Shown: positions 8,164 to 16,640, counted from the stretch's first letter. The stretch: DNA of 43,274 bases from Lawsonibacter sp. (GCA_022795855.1 JAAWHL010000012.1:1-43274); one strand, 5' to 3'. Notes: a model not told the origin generated them from the sequence alone. Numbers and translations are program-made.

Positions 8164-8718
8164 ATGAGCCCTGAGGTAAAAGCCTACGACGACAGAATGC
8201 AGAAGACCATCGACGTGGTGAAGTCCAACTTTGCCGCCGTCCGCGCGGGCCGGGCCAACGCCGGTGTGCTGGACCGCATCAGCGTGGAGTACTACGGAAC
8301 CCCCACGCCGCTGAACCAGGTGGCGGCCATCTCCTCGCCCGACCCCCGCTCCCTGATGATTCAGCCCTGGGACGCCTCTCTGCTCAAGGCCATTGAAAAG
8401 GCCGTCCAGACCTCGGACCTGGGTATCAACCCCCAGAACGACGGCAAGGTAATCCGTCTGGCCTTCCCCCAGCTGACCGAGGAGCGCCGCCGGGACCTGA
8501 CCAAGCAGGTGCGCAAGTACGGCGAGGAGGGCAAGGTGGCCCTGCGCAACATCCGCCGGGACGCCATGGAGGATTTCAAGAAGCAGACCAAAAAGTCGGA
8601 GATGACCGAGGACGACCAGAAGAAGCTGGAGAAGGAGCTCCAGGAGCTGACCGACAAGCGGTGCAAAGAGGTGGACGACCTGACCGCCAAGAAGGAGCAG
8701 GAACTGATGGCGGTCTGA
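8164..8718 (+). CDS. frr: Ribosome recycling factor
   Basis: A 184-residue tRNA-mimic that, with EF-G, splits post-termination ribosomes. The sequence carries the family hallmarks: VRAGRANAGVLDRI in domain I, YYGTPTPLNQVA, and the C-terminal coiled arm with LTEERRRDLTKQVRKYGEEGKVALRNIRRDA. Its length is usual for the family. ATG 8164 has aaggaagg 8-10 nt upstream. It follows pyrH by 50 nt and is part of the same operon. Confidence 0.97.
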   Translation: MSPEVKAYDDRMQKTIDVVKSNFAAVRAGRANAGVLDRISVEYYGTPTPLNQVAAISSPDPRSLMIQPWDASLLKAIEKAVQTSDLGINPQNDGKVIRLAFPQLTEERRRDLTKQVRKYGEEGKVALRNIRRDAMEDFKKQTKKSEMTEDDQKKLEKELQELTDKRCKEVDDLTAKKEQELMAV

Positions 8719-8798
8719 TCGGCAAAGGGCGGCCCGCCTGCTCGGGCGGAGCTGCGGCAAACCGGCGGAGGAACGCACGGACGGGCCGGCGGGGCGCC

Positions 8799-8830
8799 GG
8801 CCCCTACACGGGAGGCAACCTGTAGGGGCC
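8799..8830. repeat. REP-like inverted repeat (GTAGGGGCC)
   Basis: GGCCCCTAC and GTAGGGGCC face each other across 14 nt in the frr downstream gap, flanked by further GC-rich pairing sequence. It looks like a repetitive extragenic palindrome of the GTAGGGGC type seen in many high-GC clostridia (from memory). Only one copy was noticed in this window. Confidence 0.5.
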
Positions 8831-8882
8831 GCCGCCTTTGCCGGCCTGTTTTCTTAAAGACAGAGAGGGAGAGGACGCGGAT

Positions 8883-9401
8883 ATGATTCGGAACATATCC
8901 CGCCTGGCGGTGCTGGTATGTGCCTGGGCGATTGTCGGCCTGGGGTTCTGGTCGGCGGGGAAGGAGCTTGCGGACCGGGTGGTGAACACCCTGTTTTTTG
9001 CCGGATACCTGCTGCTGGTCCCCCTGGGGCTGCTGTCGGGCGCGGCCGCCCTGCTCCACGGAGGAACGCCCTGGAACCGGCGGCTGTTCCAGTCGCTGGT
9101 GTGTAAGATTCTGCTGGTGCAGTTTTTCCGGTTCAACCTGACCATGGGAGCGGCGGGGGCGTTCGTCGGGCTGTTTTTCGGCCCCGGGCTGCTGGTGGTC
9201 CTGTATACCGCCCTGGCGGCCTGGACGGTGGTCTTTGCCATTTCCGGAGACGTCATCCGGGCCCTGGGGGAGATGCGCCGCGAGGGGGTCATCACCCGCG
9301 GGCAGCAGATTTTTCACTCCGTCTGCCAGCTGATTTTTGTGGCGGATGTCATTGACGCCGCGGTGCTGTGCCTGAGCTACAGCAGGACGCGAAAAAAGTA
9401 G
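8883..9401 (+). CDS. Hypothetical membrane protein between frr and uppS
   Basis: A 172-residue protein with about four hydrophobic segments: one at the N-terminus (LAVLVCAWAIVGLGF), one with LFFAGYLLLVPLGLLSG, a pair around residues 85-120 with GAFVGLFFGPGLLVVLYT, and an amphipathic C-terminal part ending SRTRKK. I do not recognise a family. ATG 8883 follows gagagggagagga; the TTG at 8838 in the track is less likely. It sits inside the conserved pyrH-polC operon, 10 nt before uppS, so it is transcribed with lipid-carrier genes, which suggests but does not show a membrane or envelope role. Confidence 0.7.
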   Translation: MIRNISRLAVLVCAWAIVGLGFWSAGKELADRVVNTLFFAGYLLLVPLGLLSGAAALLHGGTPWNRRLFQSLVCKILLVQFFRFNLTMGAAGAFVGLFFGPGLLVVLYTALAAWTVVFAISGDVIRALGEMRREGVITRGQQIFHSVCQLIFVADVIDAAVLCLSYSRTRKK

Positions 9402-9411
9402 GAGGGCGCCC

Positions 9412-10155
9412 ATGGCCTTTTTTCAGAAAAAACCGGCCCCGGTCCAGGTGGACTTTAACCGTCTGCCCCGGCATATCGCCATCATCATGGACGGCAACGG
9501 ACGCTGGGCCAAAAAAAGAGGCCTGCCCAGGACGGCGGGCCACGCCGCCGGGGCGGAGACCTTCCGCACCATCGCCACCTACTGCAAGGACATCGGCCTG
9601 GAGTACCTGACGGTTTATGCCTTCTCCACCGAGAACTGGAAGCGGCCGGAGGAGGAGGTGGGGGCCATCATGGGCCTTTTGAAGCGCTACCTGCTGGAGG
9701 CCATCGGGCAGATGGAGCGGGACCGGGTGAAGATGGAGTTTTTCGGCGACCTGTCCCCCCTGACCGGCGAGCTGCGGCAGCTGTGCCGGCGGACGCAGGA
9801 GATTTCCAAGCGCTATGAGGGCTGTCAGGTGAACATCTGCCTGAACTACGGCGGCCGGGACGAGCTGCTGCGGGCCGCCATGGCCTATGCCCGGGACTGC
9901 CAGGAGGGCAGGGCGGACCCCAACCATTTGAGTGAGAGCCAGTTCGGCGGCTACCTCTTTTCCAGGGGGGTGCCCGACCCGGATCTGGTAATCCGGCCCA
10001 GCGGCGAGCTGCGGCTGTCCAACTTCCTGCTGTGGCAGTCGGCCTATGCGGAGTTCTACTTTACCGACGTGCTGTGGCCTGATTTCTCCAAGGAGGAACT
10101 GCACCGGGCGATTGCGGCCTATCAGGGCCGGTCCCGCCGGTTTGGAGGTGTATGA
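9412..10155 (+). CDS. uppS: Isoprenyl transferase (undecaprenyl diphosphate synthase)
   Basis: A 247-residue cis-prenyltransferase that builds the C55 lipid carrier for peptidoglycan and wall polymers from FPP and IPP. Visible motifs: IIMDGNGRWAKKRG with the catalytic Asp, AGHAAGAE, AFSTENWKRP, and the C-terminal signature RPSGELRLSNFLLWQ plus FTDVLWPDF. Length is normal. ATG 9412 has aggagggcg upstream. The stop codon is 1 nt from the cdsA start, so the two are translationally coupled. Confidence 0.96.
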   Translation: MAFFQKKPAPVQVDFNRLPRHIAIIMDGNGRWAKKRGLPRTAGHAAGAETFRTIATYCKDIGLEYLTVYAFSTENWKRPEEEVGAIMGLLKRYLLEAIGQMERDRVKMEFFGDLSPLTGELRQLCRRTQEISKRYEGCQVNICLNYGGRDELLRAAMAYARDCQEGRADPNHLSESQFGGYLFSRGVPDPDLVIRPSGELRLSNFLLWQSAYAEFYFTDVLWPDFSKEELHRAIAAYQGRSRRFGGV

Positions 10156-10156
10156 G

Positions 10157-10975
10157 ATGCTGACGCGGATTGTTGTGGCTGTGATTTTCGCGCCCATCCT
10201 GTTTGTCCTTCTCTTCTTTCTGCCCCCTGTGTGGACGGCGGTGCTGGCGGCCTTGATTGCCTCGCTGGGCTCCTTCGAGCTGCTGCGGGCCAGCGGGGTG
10301 GCCCGCCACAACCGAATTTACGTCTATACCGCGCTGGCCGCCGGGCTGGTTCCGGCAGGCTTTGCCCTGGGCCACCCCCTTTGGATGGTGACCGCCCTGA
10401 CCCTGCTGCTGATGGCGGCGCTGTTTGTTGAGGCCATCCGCCGCTTTGACGGCCCCGGCCCCATCTCCTTGGAGCACATCCTGGTGTGCATGTTCGCCGG
10501 AATCGCCATCCCCGCCATGCTGTCGCTGCTGATTCAGCTCAGACGGATGCCCCAGGGGCGATATCTGGTGCTGCTGCCGGTAATCAGCGCCTTTCTCACC
10601 GATTCCGGCGCCTATTTTGCCGGGATGTTTTTCGGAAAGCACCGGGGCGTCACCAAGGTCAGCCCCAACAAGTCCCTGGAGGGCTATCTGGGCGGTATCC
10701 TCTCCGGGGCGCTGTTCATGCTGGGCTACGGGGGAATTCTGCACAGCTTTGGGGGGCTGGAGGTCTCCTACCCCATTATGGCCGTCTACGGCCTGGTGGG
10801 CAGCGGGATGACCGAGCTGGGCGACCTGGCCTTCTCCCTGATTAAGCGGCAGTACGGCGTAAAGGACTACGGCAGCCTGCTCCCCGGGCACGGGGGGATG
10901 CTGGACCGCTTTGACAGTATGATTTTCGCCGCCCCGGCCCTGTGGCTGATGGTGGAGTGGTTCCCGGCGTTTTAA
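10157..10975 (+). CDS. cdsA: Phosphatidate cytidylyltransferase
   Basis: A 272-residue multi-pass membrane enzyme that makes CDP-diacylglycerol from phosphatidate and CTP, feeding all phospholipid synthesis. The C-terminal CDS signature is clear: SLIKRQYGVKDYGSLLPGHG followed by GMLDRFDS, with LTDSGAYFAG and SPNKSLEGYLGG before it. Six to eight membrane segments are visible. The start at ATG 10157 follows the uppS stop by 1 nt with ggaggtg as binding site; the track ORF from 10046 overlaps uppS and is not needed. Operon partner of uppS and dxr. Confidence 0.95.
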   Translation: MLTRIVVAVIFAPILFVLLFFLPPVWTAVLAALIASLGSFELLRASGVARHNRIYVYTALAAGLVPAGFALGHPLWMVTALTLLLMAALFVEAIRRFDGPGPISLEHILVCMFAGIAIPAMLSLLIQLRRMPQGRYLVLLPVISAFLTDSGAYFAGMFFGKHRGVTKVSPNKSLEGYLGGILSGALFMLGYGGILHSFGGLEVSYPIMAVYGLVGSGMTELGDLAFSLIKRQYGVKDYGSLLPGHGGMLDRFDSMIFAAPALWLMVEWFPAF

Positions 10976-11051
10976 TTTGGAGAGGAACCGGGAACCTGTT
11001 GTATCCGAGCCTTCCGGGCGGTTCCGGCAGCACAGCAAAGAGAGGATAAAA

Positions 11052-12197
11052 ATGAGACGAAACATTTCCATTTTAGGTTCCACCGGCTCCATCGGGCGGC
11101 AGTCACTGGAGGTGATTGCCGCCTGCGGCATGGACGCGGCGGCGCTGACGGCCAACACCGATGTGAGGCGGATGGAGGAGCAGGCCCGGCACTTCCGGCC
11201 CAAGCTGGCCGTGATGATGGACGAGGGGGCGGCGGCCGACCTGCGGGTGCGGCTGGCCGACACCCCGGTGCGGGTGGCCGGAGGGCCGGAGGGCCTGGTC
11301 GAGGCCGCCTCCCTGCCCGAGGCGGACACAGTTATCACCGCAGTGGTGGGGATGGTGGGCCTGCGGCCCACTTTGGCGGCCATCCGCGCGGGAAAGCGCA
11401 TTGCCTTGGCCAACAAGGAGACCCTGGTGTGCGGGGGAGAGCTGGTCATGGCGGAGGCGGAGCGCTGCGGGGCGGAGATTATTCCGGTGGATTCGGAGCA
11501 CTCCGCCCTGTTCCAGAGCCTTCAGGGCTGCCGGGGCCGGGGCGAGGTAAAGCGGCTGATTCTCACTGCCTCCGGCGGGCCCTTTTACGGGCGGACGGCC
11601 GGGGAGCTGGAGGGCGTCACCCTGGAGCAGGCGCTGAAGCACCCCAACTGGTCCATGGGGGCGAAAATCACGGTGGACTCCGCCACCTTGATGAACAAGG
11701 GCCTGGAGTTTATCGAGGCCATGCACCTGTACCGTATGCCGCCGGAAAAAATTTCGATTGTGGTCCATCGGGAGAGTATCATCCACTCCCTGGTGGAATA
11801 CTGTGATAATGCGGTTATCGCCCAGCTGGGCGCGGCGGATATGCGTCTGCCTATCCAGTACGCCCTGACCTGGCCGGACCGGACGCCGGGACCGGCCAAG
11901 CCGCTGGACCTGCTCGCCTGCGGCGCGCTGACCTTCGGAAGGCCGGACCCGGAGGCCTTCCCCTGCCTGGCACTGGCCCTGGAGGCCGCCCGGACGGGGG
12001 GGACCGCCGGAGCGGTGCTCAACGGGGCCAACGAGGCGGCGGTGGACCTGTTCCTGAGGGGGAAAACCGGCTTTACGGACATTCCGCGCCGGGTGGCACG
12101 GGCCATGGAGCGGGTGAGGGCCGTCCCGATCCGCAGTCTGGAGGATATTCTTCAGGCCGACCGGCAGGCCCGGGAGAGCGCCCTGGCAGAGGGCTGA
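11052..12197 (+). CDS. dxr: 1-deoxy-D-xylulose-5-phosphate reductoisomerase
   Basis: A 381-residue enzyme of the MEP isoprenoid pathway that converts DXP to MEP with NADPH. Seen: the Rossmann motif GSTGSIGRQSLEV at the N-terminus, ANKETLVCGG, the metal and substrate motif PVDSEHSALFQ, the flexible-loop SGGPFYGRT, and HPNWSMGAKITVDSATLMNK. Length is normal. ATG 11052 is preceded by agaggataaaa; the 25 extra codons in the track ORF lack homology. It lies about 75 nt after cdsA and directly before rseP. With ispG two genes on, the cluster supplies IPP for UppS. Confidence 0.96.
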   Translation: MRRNISILGSTGSIGRQSLEVIAACGMDAAALTANTDVRRMEEQARHFRPKLAVMMDEGAAADLRVRLADTPVRVAGGPEGLVEAASLPEADTVITAVVGMVGLRPTLAAIRAGKRIALANKETLVCGGELVMAEAERCGAEIIPVDSEHSALFQSLQGCRGRGEVKRLILTASGGPFYGRTAGELEGVTLEQALKHPNWSMGAKITVDSATLMNKGLEFIEAMHLYRMPPEKISIVVHRESIIHSLVEYCDNAVIAQLGAADMRLPIQYALTWPDRTPGPAKPLDLLACGALTFGRPDPEAFPCLALALEAARTGGTAGAVLNGANEAAVDLFLRGKTGFTDIPRRVARAMERVRAVPIRSLEDILQADRQARESALAEG

Positions 12198-12235
12198 AGC
12201 GCCCTGAATCCTTGTTCTTTATCCATGGAGGTTTT

Positions 12236-13300
12236 ATGCTCTACATCATTGTCGCGATTTTGATTTTCGGACTGCTGATTGCGGTCCACGAGTTCGGCCA
12301 CTTCTTCACCGCCAAGCTCTTTGGAGTGAAGGTAAACGAATTTTCCATCGGAATGGGCCCCGCCCTGTGGAAGCGGAAGCGGGGGGAGACCCTCTACAGC
12401 CTGCGCCTGCTGCCCATCGGCGGATTCTGCGCCATGGAGGGGGAGGACGAGGATTCCGGGGATCCCAGGGCCTTCGGCAACGCGGCCGGGTGGAAAAAGG
12501 TGATTGTCCTGAGCGCTGGGGCGGCGATGAACTTCCTGGCAGGCTTTCTCATGATTCTGGCCCTCTACTCCCAGAGCAGCGGCTTTTACCAGCCTGTGAT
12601 TGCCGGATTCCTGGAGGAGCCGGACGTATCCGGCTGCGGCCTTCAGCCCGGGGACGTGGTGCTCTCGGTGGACGGACACCGGGTATACTTCTACGACAAC
12701 CTGAGTATGCTGCTCTCCCGGGCGGGGGACACGGTGGACTGGATTGTGGAGCGGGAAGGGGAGCGGGTCAAGGTTCCCGGCACCTATATTCCCCTCCGGG
12801 CCGTGGAGAACGAGGAAGGGCAGACAGTATATCTCCGGGGCCTGACCATTCAGGCCAAAGTCCAGCCCGCCACGGCGGGAAACGTGCTGAAATACAGCTG
12901 GTACGGTGCGCTGGACTTTGTGCGTATGGTGTGGATGAGCCTGGGCGACCTGGTGAGCGGGGCGGTGGGCCTGCGGGAGATGTCCGGCCCGGTGGGAATT
13001 GTTACCATGATGGGCGACGTAGGCGCCAGCGCCCCCACAACCCGGGCGGCGGCCTATAACATCCTCTACCTGTCGGCCCTGGTGGCGGTAAATCTGGCGG
13101 TCATGAACCTGCTGCCGCTGCCCGCCCTGGACGGAGGCCGGATTTTCTTCCTGGCGGTCAACGGCCTGCTGTATGCCGTGTTCCGGCGGAAGATTGACGC
13201 CAGGTACGAGGGCTATGTCCACATGGCGGGGCTGGCTCTGCTGATGGGGCTGTCCCTGGCGGTGACCTTCAGCGACGTTGGGAAGCTGCTGGGAAGATAA
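12236..13300 (+). CDS. rseP: RIP-type site-2 metalloprotease RseP/RasP
   Basis: A 354-residue intramembrane zinc protease that cleaves membrane anti-sigma factors and signal peptides. TM1 holds the zinc motif HEFGH at about residues 17-21. A PDZ domain lies around residues 120-200 (SGCGLQPGDVVLSVDGH), and the second catalytic region is NLLPLPALDGGR near residue 290. ATG 12236 has ggagg 5 nt upstream; the TTG at 12212 is not needed. It is the usual Firmicutes neighbour of dxr. The window also encodes an ECF sigma with a membrane partner, a possible but unproven substrate. Confidence 0.95.
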   Translation: MLYIIVAILIFGLLIAVHEFGHFFTAKLFGVKVNEFSIGMGPALWKRKRGETLYSLRLLPIGGFCAMEGEDEDSGDPRAFGNAAGWKKVIVLSAGAAMNFLAGFLMILALYSQSSGFYQPVIAGFLEEPDVSGCGLQPGDVVLSVDGHRVYFYDNLSMLLSRAGDTVDWIVEREGERVKVPGTYIPLRAVENEEGQTVYLRGLTIQAKVQPATAGNVLKYSWYGALDFVRMVWMSLGDLVSGAVGLREMSGPVGIVTMMGDVGASAPTTRAAAYNILYLSALVAVNLAVMNLLPLPALDGGRIFFLAVNGLLYAVFRRKIDARYEGYVHMAGLALLMGLSLAVTFSDVGKLLGR

Positions 13301-13305
13301 GAACC

Positions 13306-13328
13306 CGGGGCCCGCTTTGCGGGCCCCG
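13306..13328 (+). terminator. GC hairpin between rseP and ispG
   Basis: CGGGGCCCGC-TTT-GCGGGCCCCG, a perfect 10-bp stem 5 nt after the rseP stop. No U-run follows, so partial termination or mRNA 3' protection is more likely than full termination before ispG. Confidence 0.5.
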
Positions 13329-13354
13329 CATTTGGAAAGCTGCGGAGGAATGAC

Positions 13355-14392
13355 ATGACAAAACAAATCCGTGTGGGCGGCGTGCCAATCGGCGGCGGCG
13401 CGCCGGTTACCGTTCAGTCCATGACCAATACCCGCACCGGCGACGCGGCGGCCACTCTGGAGCAGATTAAGCGGCTGGCCGCCGCCGGCTGTGAGATTGT
13501 TCGGGCCGCCGTCCCCGATTTGGAGGCCGCCCGGGCAATCGGGACGCTGAAGGAGCACAGCCCTCTGCCCATTGTGGCGGACATCCACTTTGACTACAGG
13601 CTGGCCCTGGAGGCCGTGGCCGCCGGGGCGGATAAAATCCGCATTAACCCGGGCAACATCGGCGGCGAGGACCGGGTGAGGGAGGTGGCCCGGGCGTGCG
13701 GGTTACATAACATCCCGATCCGCATCGGGGTCAACGGGGGATCCCTGGAAAAGCCGCTGCTGGCCAAATACGGAGGCGTCACGCCGGAGGCCATGGTGGA
13801 GTCGGCCTTCGGCCACATCCGCCTGCTGAACCGGTTTGATTTTGACGATATCTGCATCTCCCTCAAATCCTCCTCCGTTCCGGTCACCATGGCGGCATAC
13901 CGCCTGATGAGGGAGCGGAGCGATTACCCCCTCCATCTGGGAGTTACCGAGGCGGGGACCGTGAGGATGGGCACCCTGAAATCCGCCGTGGGCATCGGCG
14001 GGCTGCTGGCCCTGGGCGTGGGGGATACCATACGGGTGTCCCTGTCCGCCGACCCGGTGGAGGAAATCTACGCCGCCCGGGATATCCTCAAGGCCGCCGG
14101 AATCCGCCGGGAGGGGCCTGAGCTGGTGTCCTGCCCCACCTGCGGCCGGACGCAGATTGACCTGATTGCCCTGGCCAATCAGGTGGAGGAGCGGCTGAAG
14201 ACGGTGGACAAGCCCATTACCGTGGCCGTGATGGGCTGCGCCGTCAACGGGCCCGGCGAGGCGGCCGCCGCGGACTGCGGCATTGCCGGTGGCACCGGCG
14301 AGGGCCTGCTGTTCAAAAAAGGACAGATTATCCGAAAGGTCCCCCAGGACCGGCTGGTGGACGAGCTGTTCGCCCTGATTGAGACGCTGTGA
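13355..14392 (+). CDS. ispG: 4-hydroxy-3-methylbut-2-enyl diphosphate synthase
   Basis: A 345-residue iron-sulfur enzyme of the MEP pathway that reduces MEcPP to HMBPP. The TIM-barrel half opens with VPIGGGAPVTVQSMTNTRT; the iron-sulfur half contains CPTCGRTQID and GCAVNGPGE, giving the three Cys cluster ligands plus Glu. Length is normal for the bacterial short form. ATG 13355 is preceded by gcggaggaatgac. Its stop overlaps the next gene's GTG start by 4 nt. Confidence 0.96.
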   Translation: MTKQIRVGGVPIGGGAPVTVQSMTNTRTGDAAATLEQIKRLAAAGCEIVRAAVPDLEAARAIGTLKEHSPLPIVADIHFDYRLALEAVAAGADKIRINPGNIGGEDRVREVARACGLHNIPIRIGVNGGSLEKPLLAKYGGVTPEAMVESAFGHIRLLNRFDFDDICISLKSSSVPVTMAAYRLMRERSDYPLHLGVTEAGTVRMGTLKSAVGIGGLLALGVGDTIRVSLSADPVEEIYAARDILKAAGIRREGPELVSCPTCGRTQIDLIALANQVEERLKTVDKPITVAVMGCAVNGPGEAAAADCGIAGGTGEGLLFKKGQIIRKVPQDRLVDELFALIETL

Positions 14393-14823
14393 GCGGGCCG
14401 AAGAGCAAGGAGTACTTTGCCCGCGCCCTGGCGGAGCGGTTCCCGGAATTCCGGGAGGCGTATGAGGAGCACATGCGGGATTATTTTGAGGAGTACGGGG
14501 AAATCCTGGGACATATTTTTTTCGGCGGGGAGACGCTGCTGGGCGTTCTGCCGGAGCTGCTGAAAACCGATGGGAACCAGGAGAAAATCCGCGGGTACAT
14601 AGACTTTATCGAGGATATGTATGCAAACGGGGACGGGGATGTGCAGAATATCGTAGGGGTCACCCTTCTGGAGTGCCTGGGAGACGACGAGACCGTACTG
14701 CGCAGAGCGTTCTCCTACTTCTCCGAGGAATTGATGCTGGCCTCCCAGTCCATTGAAAAGGGCTGGGGCCGACGGGACATCAGAATATGGCACAGGAGGG
14801 GAAAAACGCTGTATGACTGGTAA
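14389..14823 (+). CDS. Conserved hypothetical protein, overlaps ispG
   Basis: A 144-residue acidic, helical, cytoplasmic protein. It starts at a GTG overlapping the ispG stop (gtga), which implies translational coupling. The middle carries YFEEYGEILGHIFFGGE and VTLLECLGDD, and the end IEKGWGRRDIRIWHRR is basic. It resembles small DUF proteins found near SMI1/KNR4 and ankyrin families, but I cannot name a family with confidence. No signal peptide, membrane segment or catalytic motif is visible. It overlaps the next gene by 11 nt, so the two are probably made together. Confidence 0.7.
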   Translation: MSGPKSKEYFARALAERFPEFREAYEEHMRDYFEEYGEILGHIFFGGETLLGVLPELLKTDGNQEKIRGYIDFIEDMYANGDGDVQNIVGVTLLECLGDDETVLRRAFSYFSEELMLASQSIEKGWGRRDIRIWHRRGKTLYDW

Positions 14824-15277
14824 GATTGACAGCCGTAAACTGGCGGGAAAGAAAACCGAAGAGAAACGGGAAGAGACGATTGCCCTGTGGTTTCGGATGT
14901 GGCTGGAGGGGAAGGACCTGGGAATCCGGGAGATCTTTGACCCGGACTGCGTCTACATCGAGAGCTGGGGCCCCCAATATCAGGGTGCGGAAAAGGTTGT
15001 CCTCTGGTTCCGGGAGTGGAACACCCGAGGGACTGTGACCGATTGGGAAATCAAGCAGTTCTTCCACAAAGACAATCAGACCGCAGTGGAGTGGTATTTC
15101 CGGAACAGGATGAAGGACGGCAGGGAGGAGTGTTTTGACGGCATCACCCTGGTTCAATGGACTCCGGAGGAGAAAATTGCTTTGCTGAAGGAGTTTGGCT
15201 GCAATATCAGCCGCTATGACCCTTACGCACGGGGCGGGGAGCCCTGCTTCCGGGAGGAAGCTCCCCGGTGGTTCTGA
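14813..15277 (+). CDS. NTF2/SnoaL-like protein
   Basis: A 154-residue protein whose first 120 residues fit a SnoaL-type NTF2-like cone fold: an N-terminal helix pair (TIALWFRMWLEGKDL), DPDCVYIESWGPQYQGAEKV with the usual Tyr/Trp pocket residues, then strands around TDWEIKQFFHKDNQTAVEWYF and an ITLVQW strand. These domains bind small hydrophobic ligands or act as enzymes or scaffolds; no function follows from sequence alone. ATG 14813 follows caggaggggaa; the longer track ORF (14753) overlaps the upstream gene without support. It is the last gene of the ispG transcript. Confidence 0.75.
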   Translation: MTGKIDSRKLAGKKTEEKREETIALWFRMWLEGKDLGIREIFDPDCVYIESWGPQYQGAEKVVLWFREWNTRGTVTDWEIKQFFHKDNQTAVEWYFRNRMKDGREECFDGITLVQWTPEEKIALLKEFGCNISRYDPYARGGEPCFREEAPRWF

Positions 15278-15300
15278 CCCGGCAGGGGGCAGGTCCGCAG

Positions 15301-15331
15301 AACAAAGTTGTCTGTTTGATTCTTTTTCCCT
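15301..15331 (+). repeat. Left half of palindromic repeat family (diverged)
   Basis: aacaaagttgtctgtttgattctttttc resembles the left arm of the palindrome seen intact upstream of hisH (26646-26711): CAAA, GTT and TTGATTCTTTTTC occur at matching spacing. The complementary right arm is not here but appears 1.3 kb away just upstream of polC (16675-16693). Confidence 0.45.
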
Positions 15332-15347
15332 GGAGAATATTTGCCGA

Positions 15348-15378
15348 GGGGGATTTCACCACGAAGATGAAATCCCCC
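15348..15378. terminator. Bidirectional hairpin between convergent genes
   Basis: GGGGGATTTCA/TGAAATCCCCC, an 11-bp stem with a 9-nt loop, lies between the stop codons of the NTF2-like gene (plus) and the ankyrin gene (minus). No long U-run on either side, but position and stability fit a shared terminator. Confidence 0.6.
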
Positions 15379-15388
15379 CATTTGGGAA

Positions 15389-16190
15389 TCAGTGTGCCTT
15401 TTTATAATAGGCGCGTAGAATAGGTTCCAGCTCCCGCCACTTGATCTCGTACTGCTGGCGGTAGTCCTCCATGGTGTAGTATGGAGTGACGAGCCGTTCC
15501 TTCCCCCGGTAAGTGGTGGTGTAGGGCTTGAAGGCGACGGAATCCGGGTCCAGGCCGTACAGGCCGTCCAGCAGCTCCCGGCCCTCCTCCAGGTTGCGCA
15601 GGATCACCGAGACATGGGACAGGCCCTCTTTATTGGGCGGATTAAAGTCGTGGATATCCGCCCCGTGCTTGAGCAGCTCATCCAGCACCGCCTTGAGCAT
15701 CTCCCGCAGCTGACGGTTTTTGGCCTTGGTCTGCTCGACGTAGTAGCTGGGATAGGAATCGTGGGCGAACTCGTCATACTGCTCCAGTGCGTGCTGCCAG
15801 GCCGTGAGGCCGTGGGAGGTTTTCTGGTTGGGGTCCATCCCCATGTCCAGCAGGCGGCGCAGGAGAAGGAAATAGCCCCTTGTCCGCCTGAGACACATGA
15901 TCCCCCGCCCGCATGAAGCACTGGCCAACTGCGTCGTACCAGATTGGGGCGGAGAAATTGATGCCGTAGGGATTGACGGCGTCTGCGAAATTCACGTCCG
16001 CCCCCCGGTCCAGCAGCAGGTGGGCCGCCTCCAAGTTGTCGCTCTTGATGGCCACCATCAGGGGGGACTGTCCATCGTCCTTCTTGGGCGGTGCTTTGGC
16101 AAGACAGGAGATTAGGTCGGGCTTCTTATCCAGAATGGCGGCAACCTCCTCCAGATTGCCCCGTCGGATCATGGTAAACAGCTTTTTCAT
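15389..16190 (-). pseudogene. Ankyrin-repeat protein gene, disrupted by one frameshift
   Basis: Two overlapping minus-strand ORFs make one ankyrin protein of about 267 residues. The first part (start 16190) has MIRRGNLEEVAAILDKKPDL and SPLMVAIKSDNLEAAHLLLD with RGADVNFAD, typical ankyrin units. The second part continues with LLLRRLLDMGMDPNQKTSHG, LTAWQHALE and LDELLKHGADIHDFN. The join is at a C5 run (15902-15906, plus strand): removing one base gives MRAGIMCLRRTRGYF in frame. So a single extra base breaks the gene, either real decay, slippage-based switching or a sequencing error. aaggaagagctgac precedes the ATG. A well-formed promoter lies upstream. Ankyrin repeats bind protein partners; the target is unknown. 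Confidence 0.75.
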
Positions 16191-16228
16191 GTCAGCTCTT
16201 CCTTCTGGTCAAATTGATACGAACAAAG

Positions 16229-16257
16229 TATACCATCAACACGCACGATGTTCAACT
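16229..16257 (-). promoter_or_regulatory. Sigma-A promoter of the ankyrin gene
   Basis: On the minus strand TTGAAC, a 17-nt spacer and TATACT, about 39 nt upstream of the ATG at 16190. A good housekeeping match with ideal spacing. Confidence 0.7.
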
Positions 16258-16259
16258 TT

Positions 16260-16640
16260 CGTTTTAAGCATTGTATAGCAGCAAGCAATACCCCGGCATA
16301 TACCCGGCGCAGCTTGTTGGCGGCCGAGGGCCCCAAGCCCCCAGCGCATCGGCGCGGCTCCGCCCGATGCACAAGCCGCCGGCGGCGTCCGCTGGCCTGT
16401 CCATACCGGGCAGGGAAGGGGCGCCCGGCATCCCTCGGAGCGCGTGCGGCTGCCGGGGGCAGTGCCGCCGCCCGCTTGCGGATGGTGGGTAAGTGCACTC
16501 TTTGAGAGGGCCGGCAAAGAGAACGGAGCGCCCAGGTCATCCCCGGACGCTCCCGCTTCGGTCCCCTCCTGCCGGTCAATCACCGCCCCTCCAGCCTGTG
16601 CCATTTTGCCACAAATGAACCGCAGTCAATGTAATGCAGT
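16260..16640. other. GC-rich block of unknown nature upstream of polC
   Basis: About 380 nt without a convincing gene. ORFs on both strands (16248-16505 plus, 16187-16579 minus) are Arg/Ala/Pro/Gly-rich and lack binding sites, as expected of chance frames in GC-rich DNA. Inverted repeats are frequent: gcatcgg/ccgatgc near 16346-16370 and ggagcgcccc-like/ggacgctcc near 16531-16559. I have an impression that similar sequence is dispersed in related genomes but cannot verify it. It could be a repeat element or a structured RNA. Confidence 0.4.

Noticed and set aside
16187-16579. Minus-strand ORF upstream of the ankyrin gene
   Set aside because: It reads through the ankyrin promoter and a GC-rich block; Arg/Pro/Ala-rich with no binding site.
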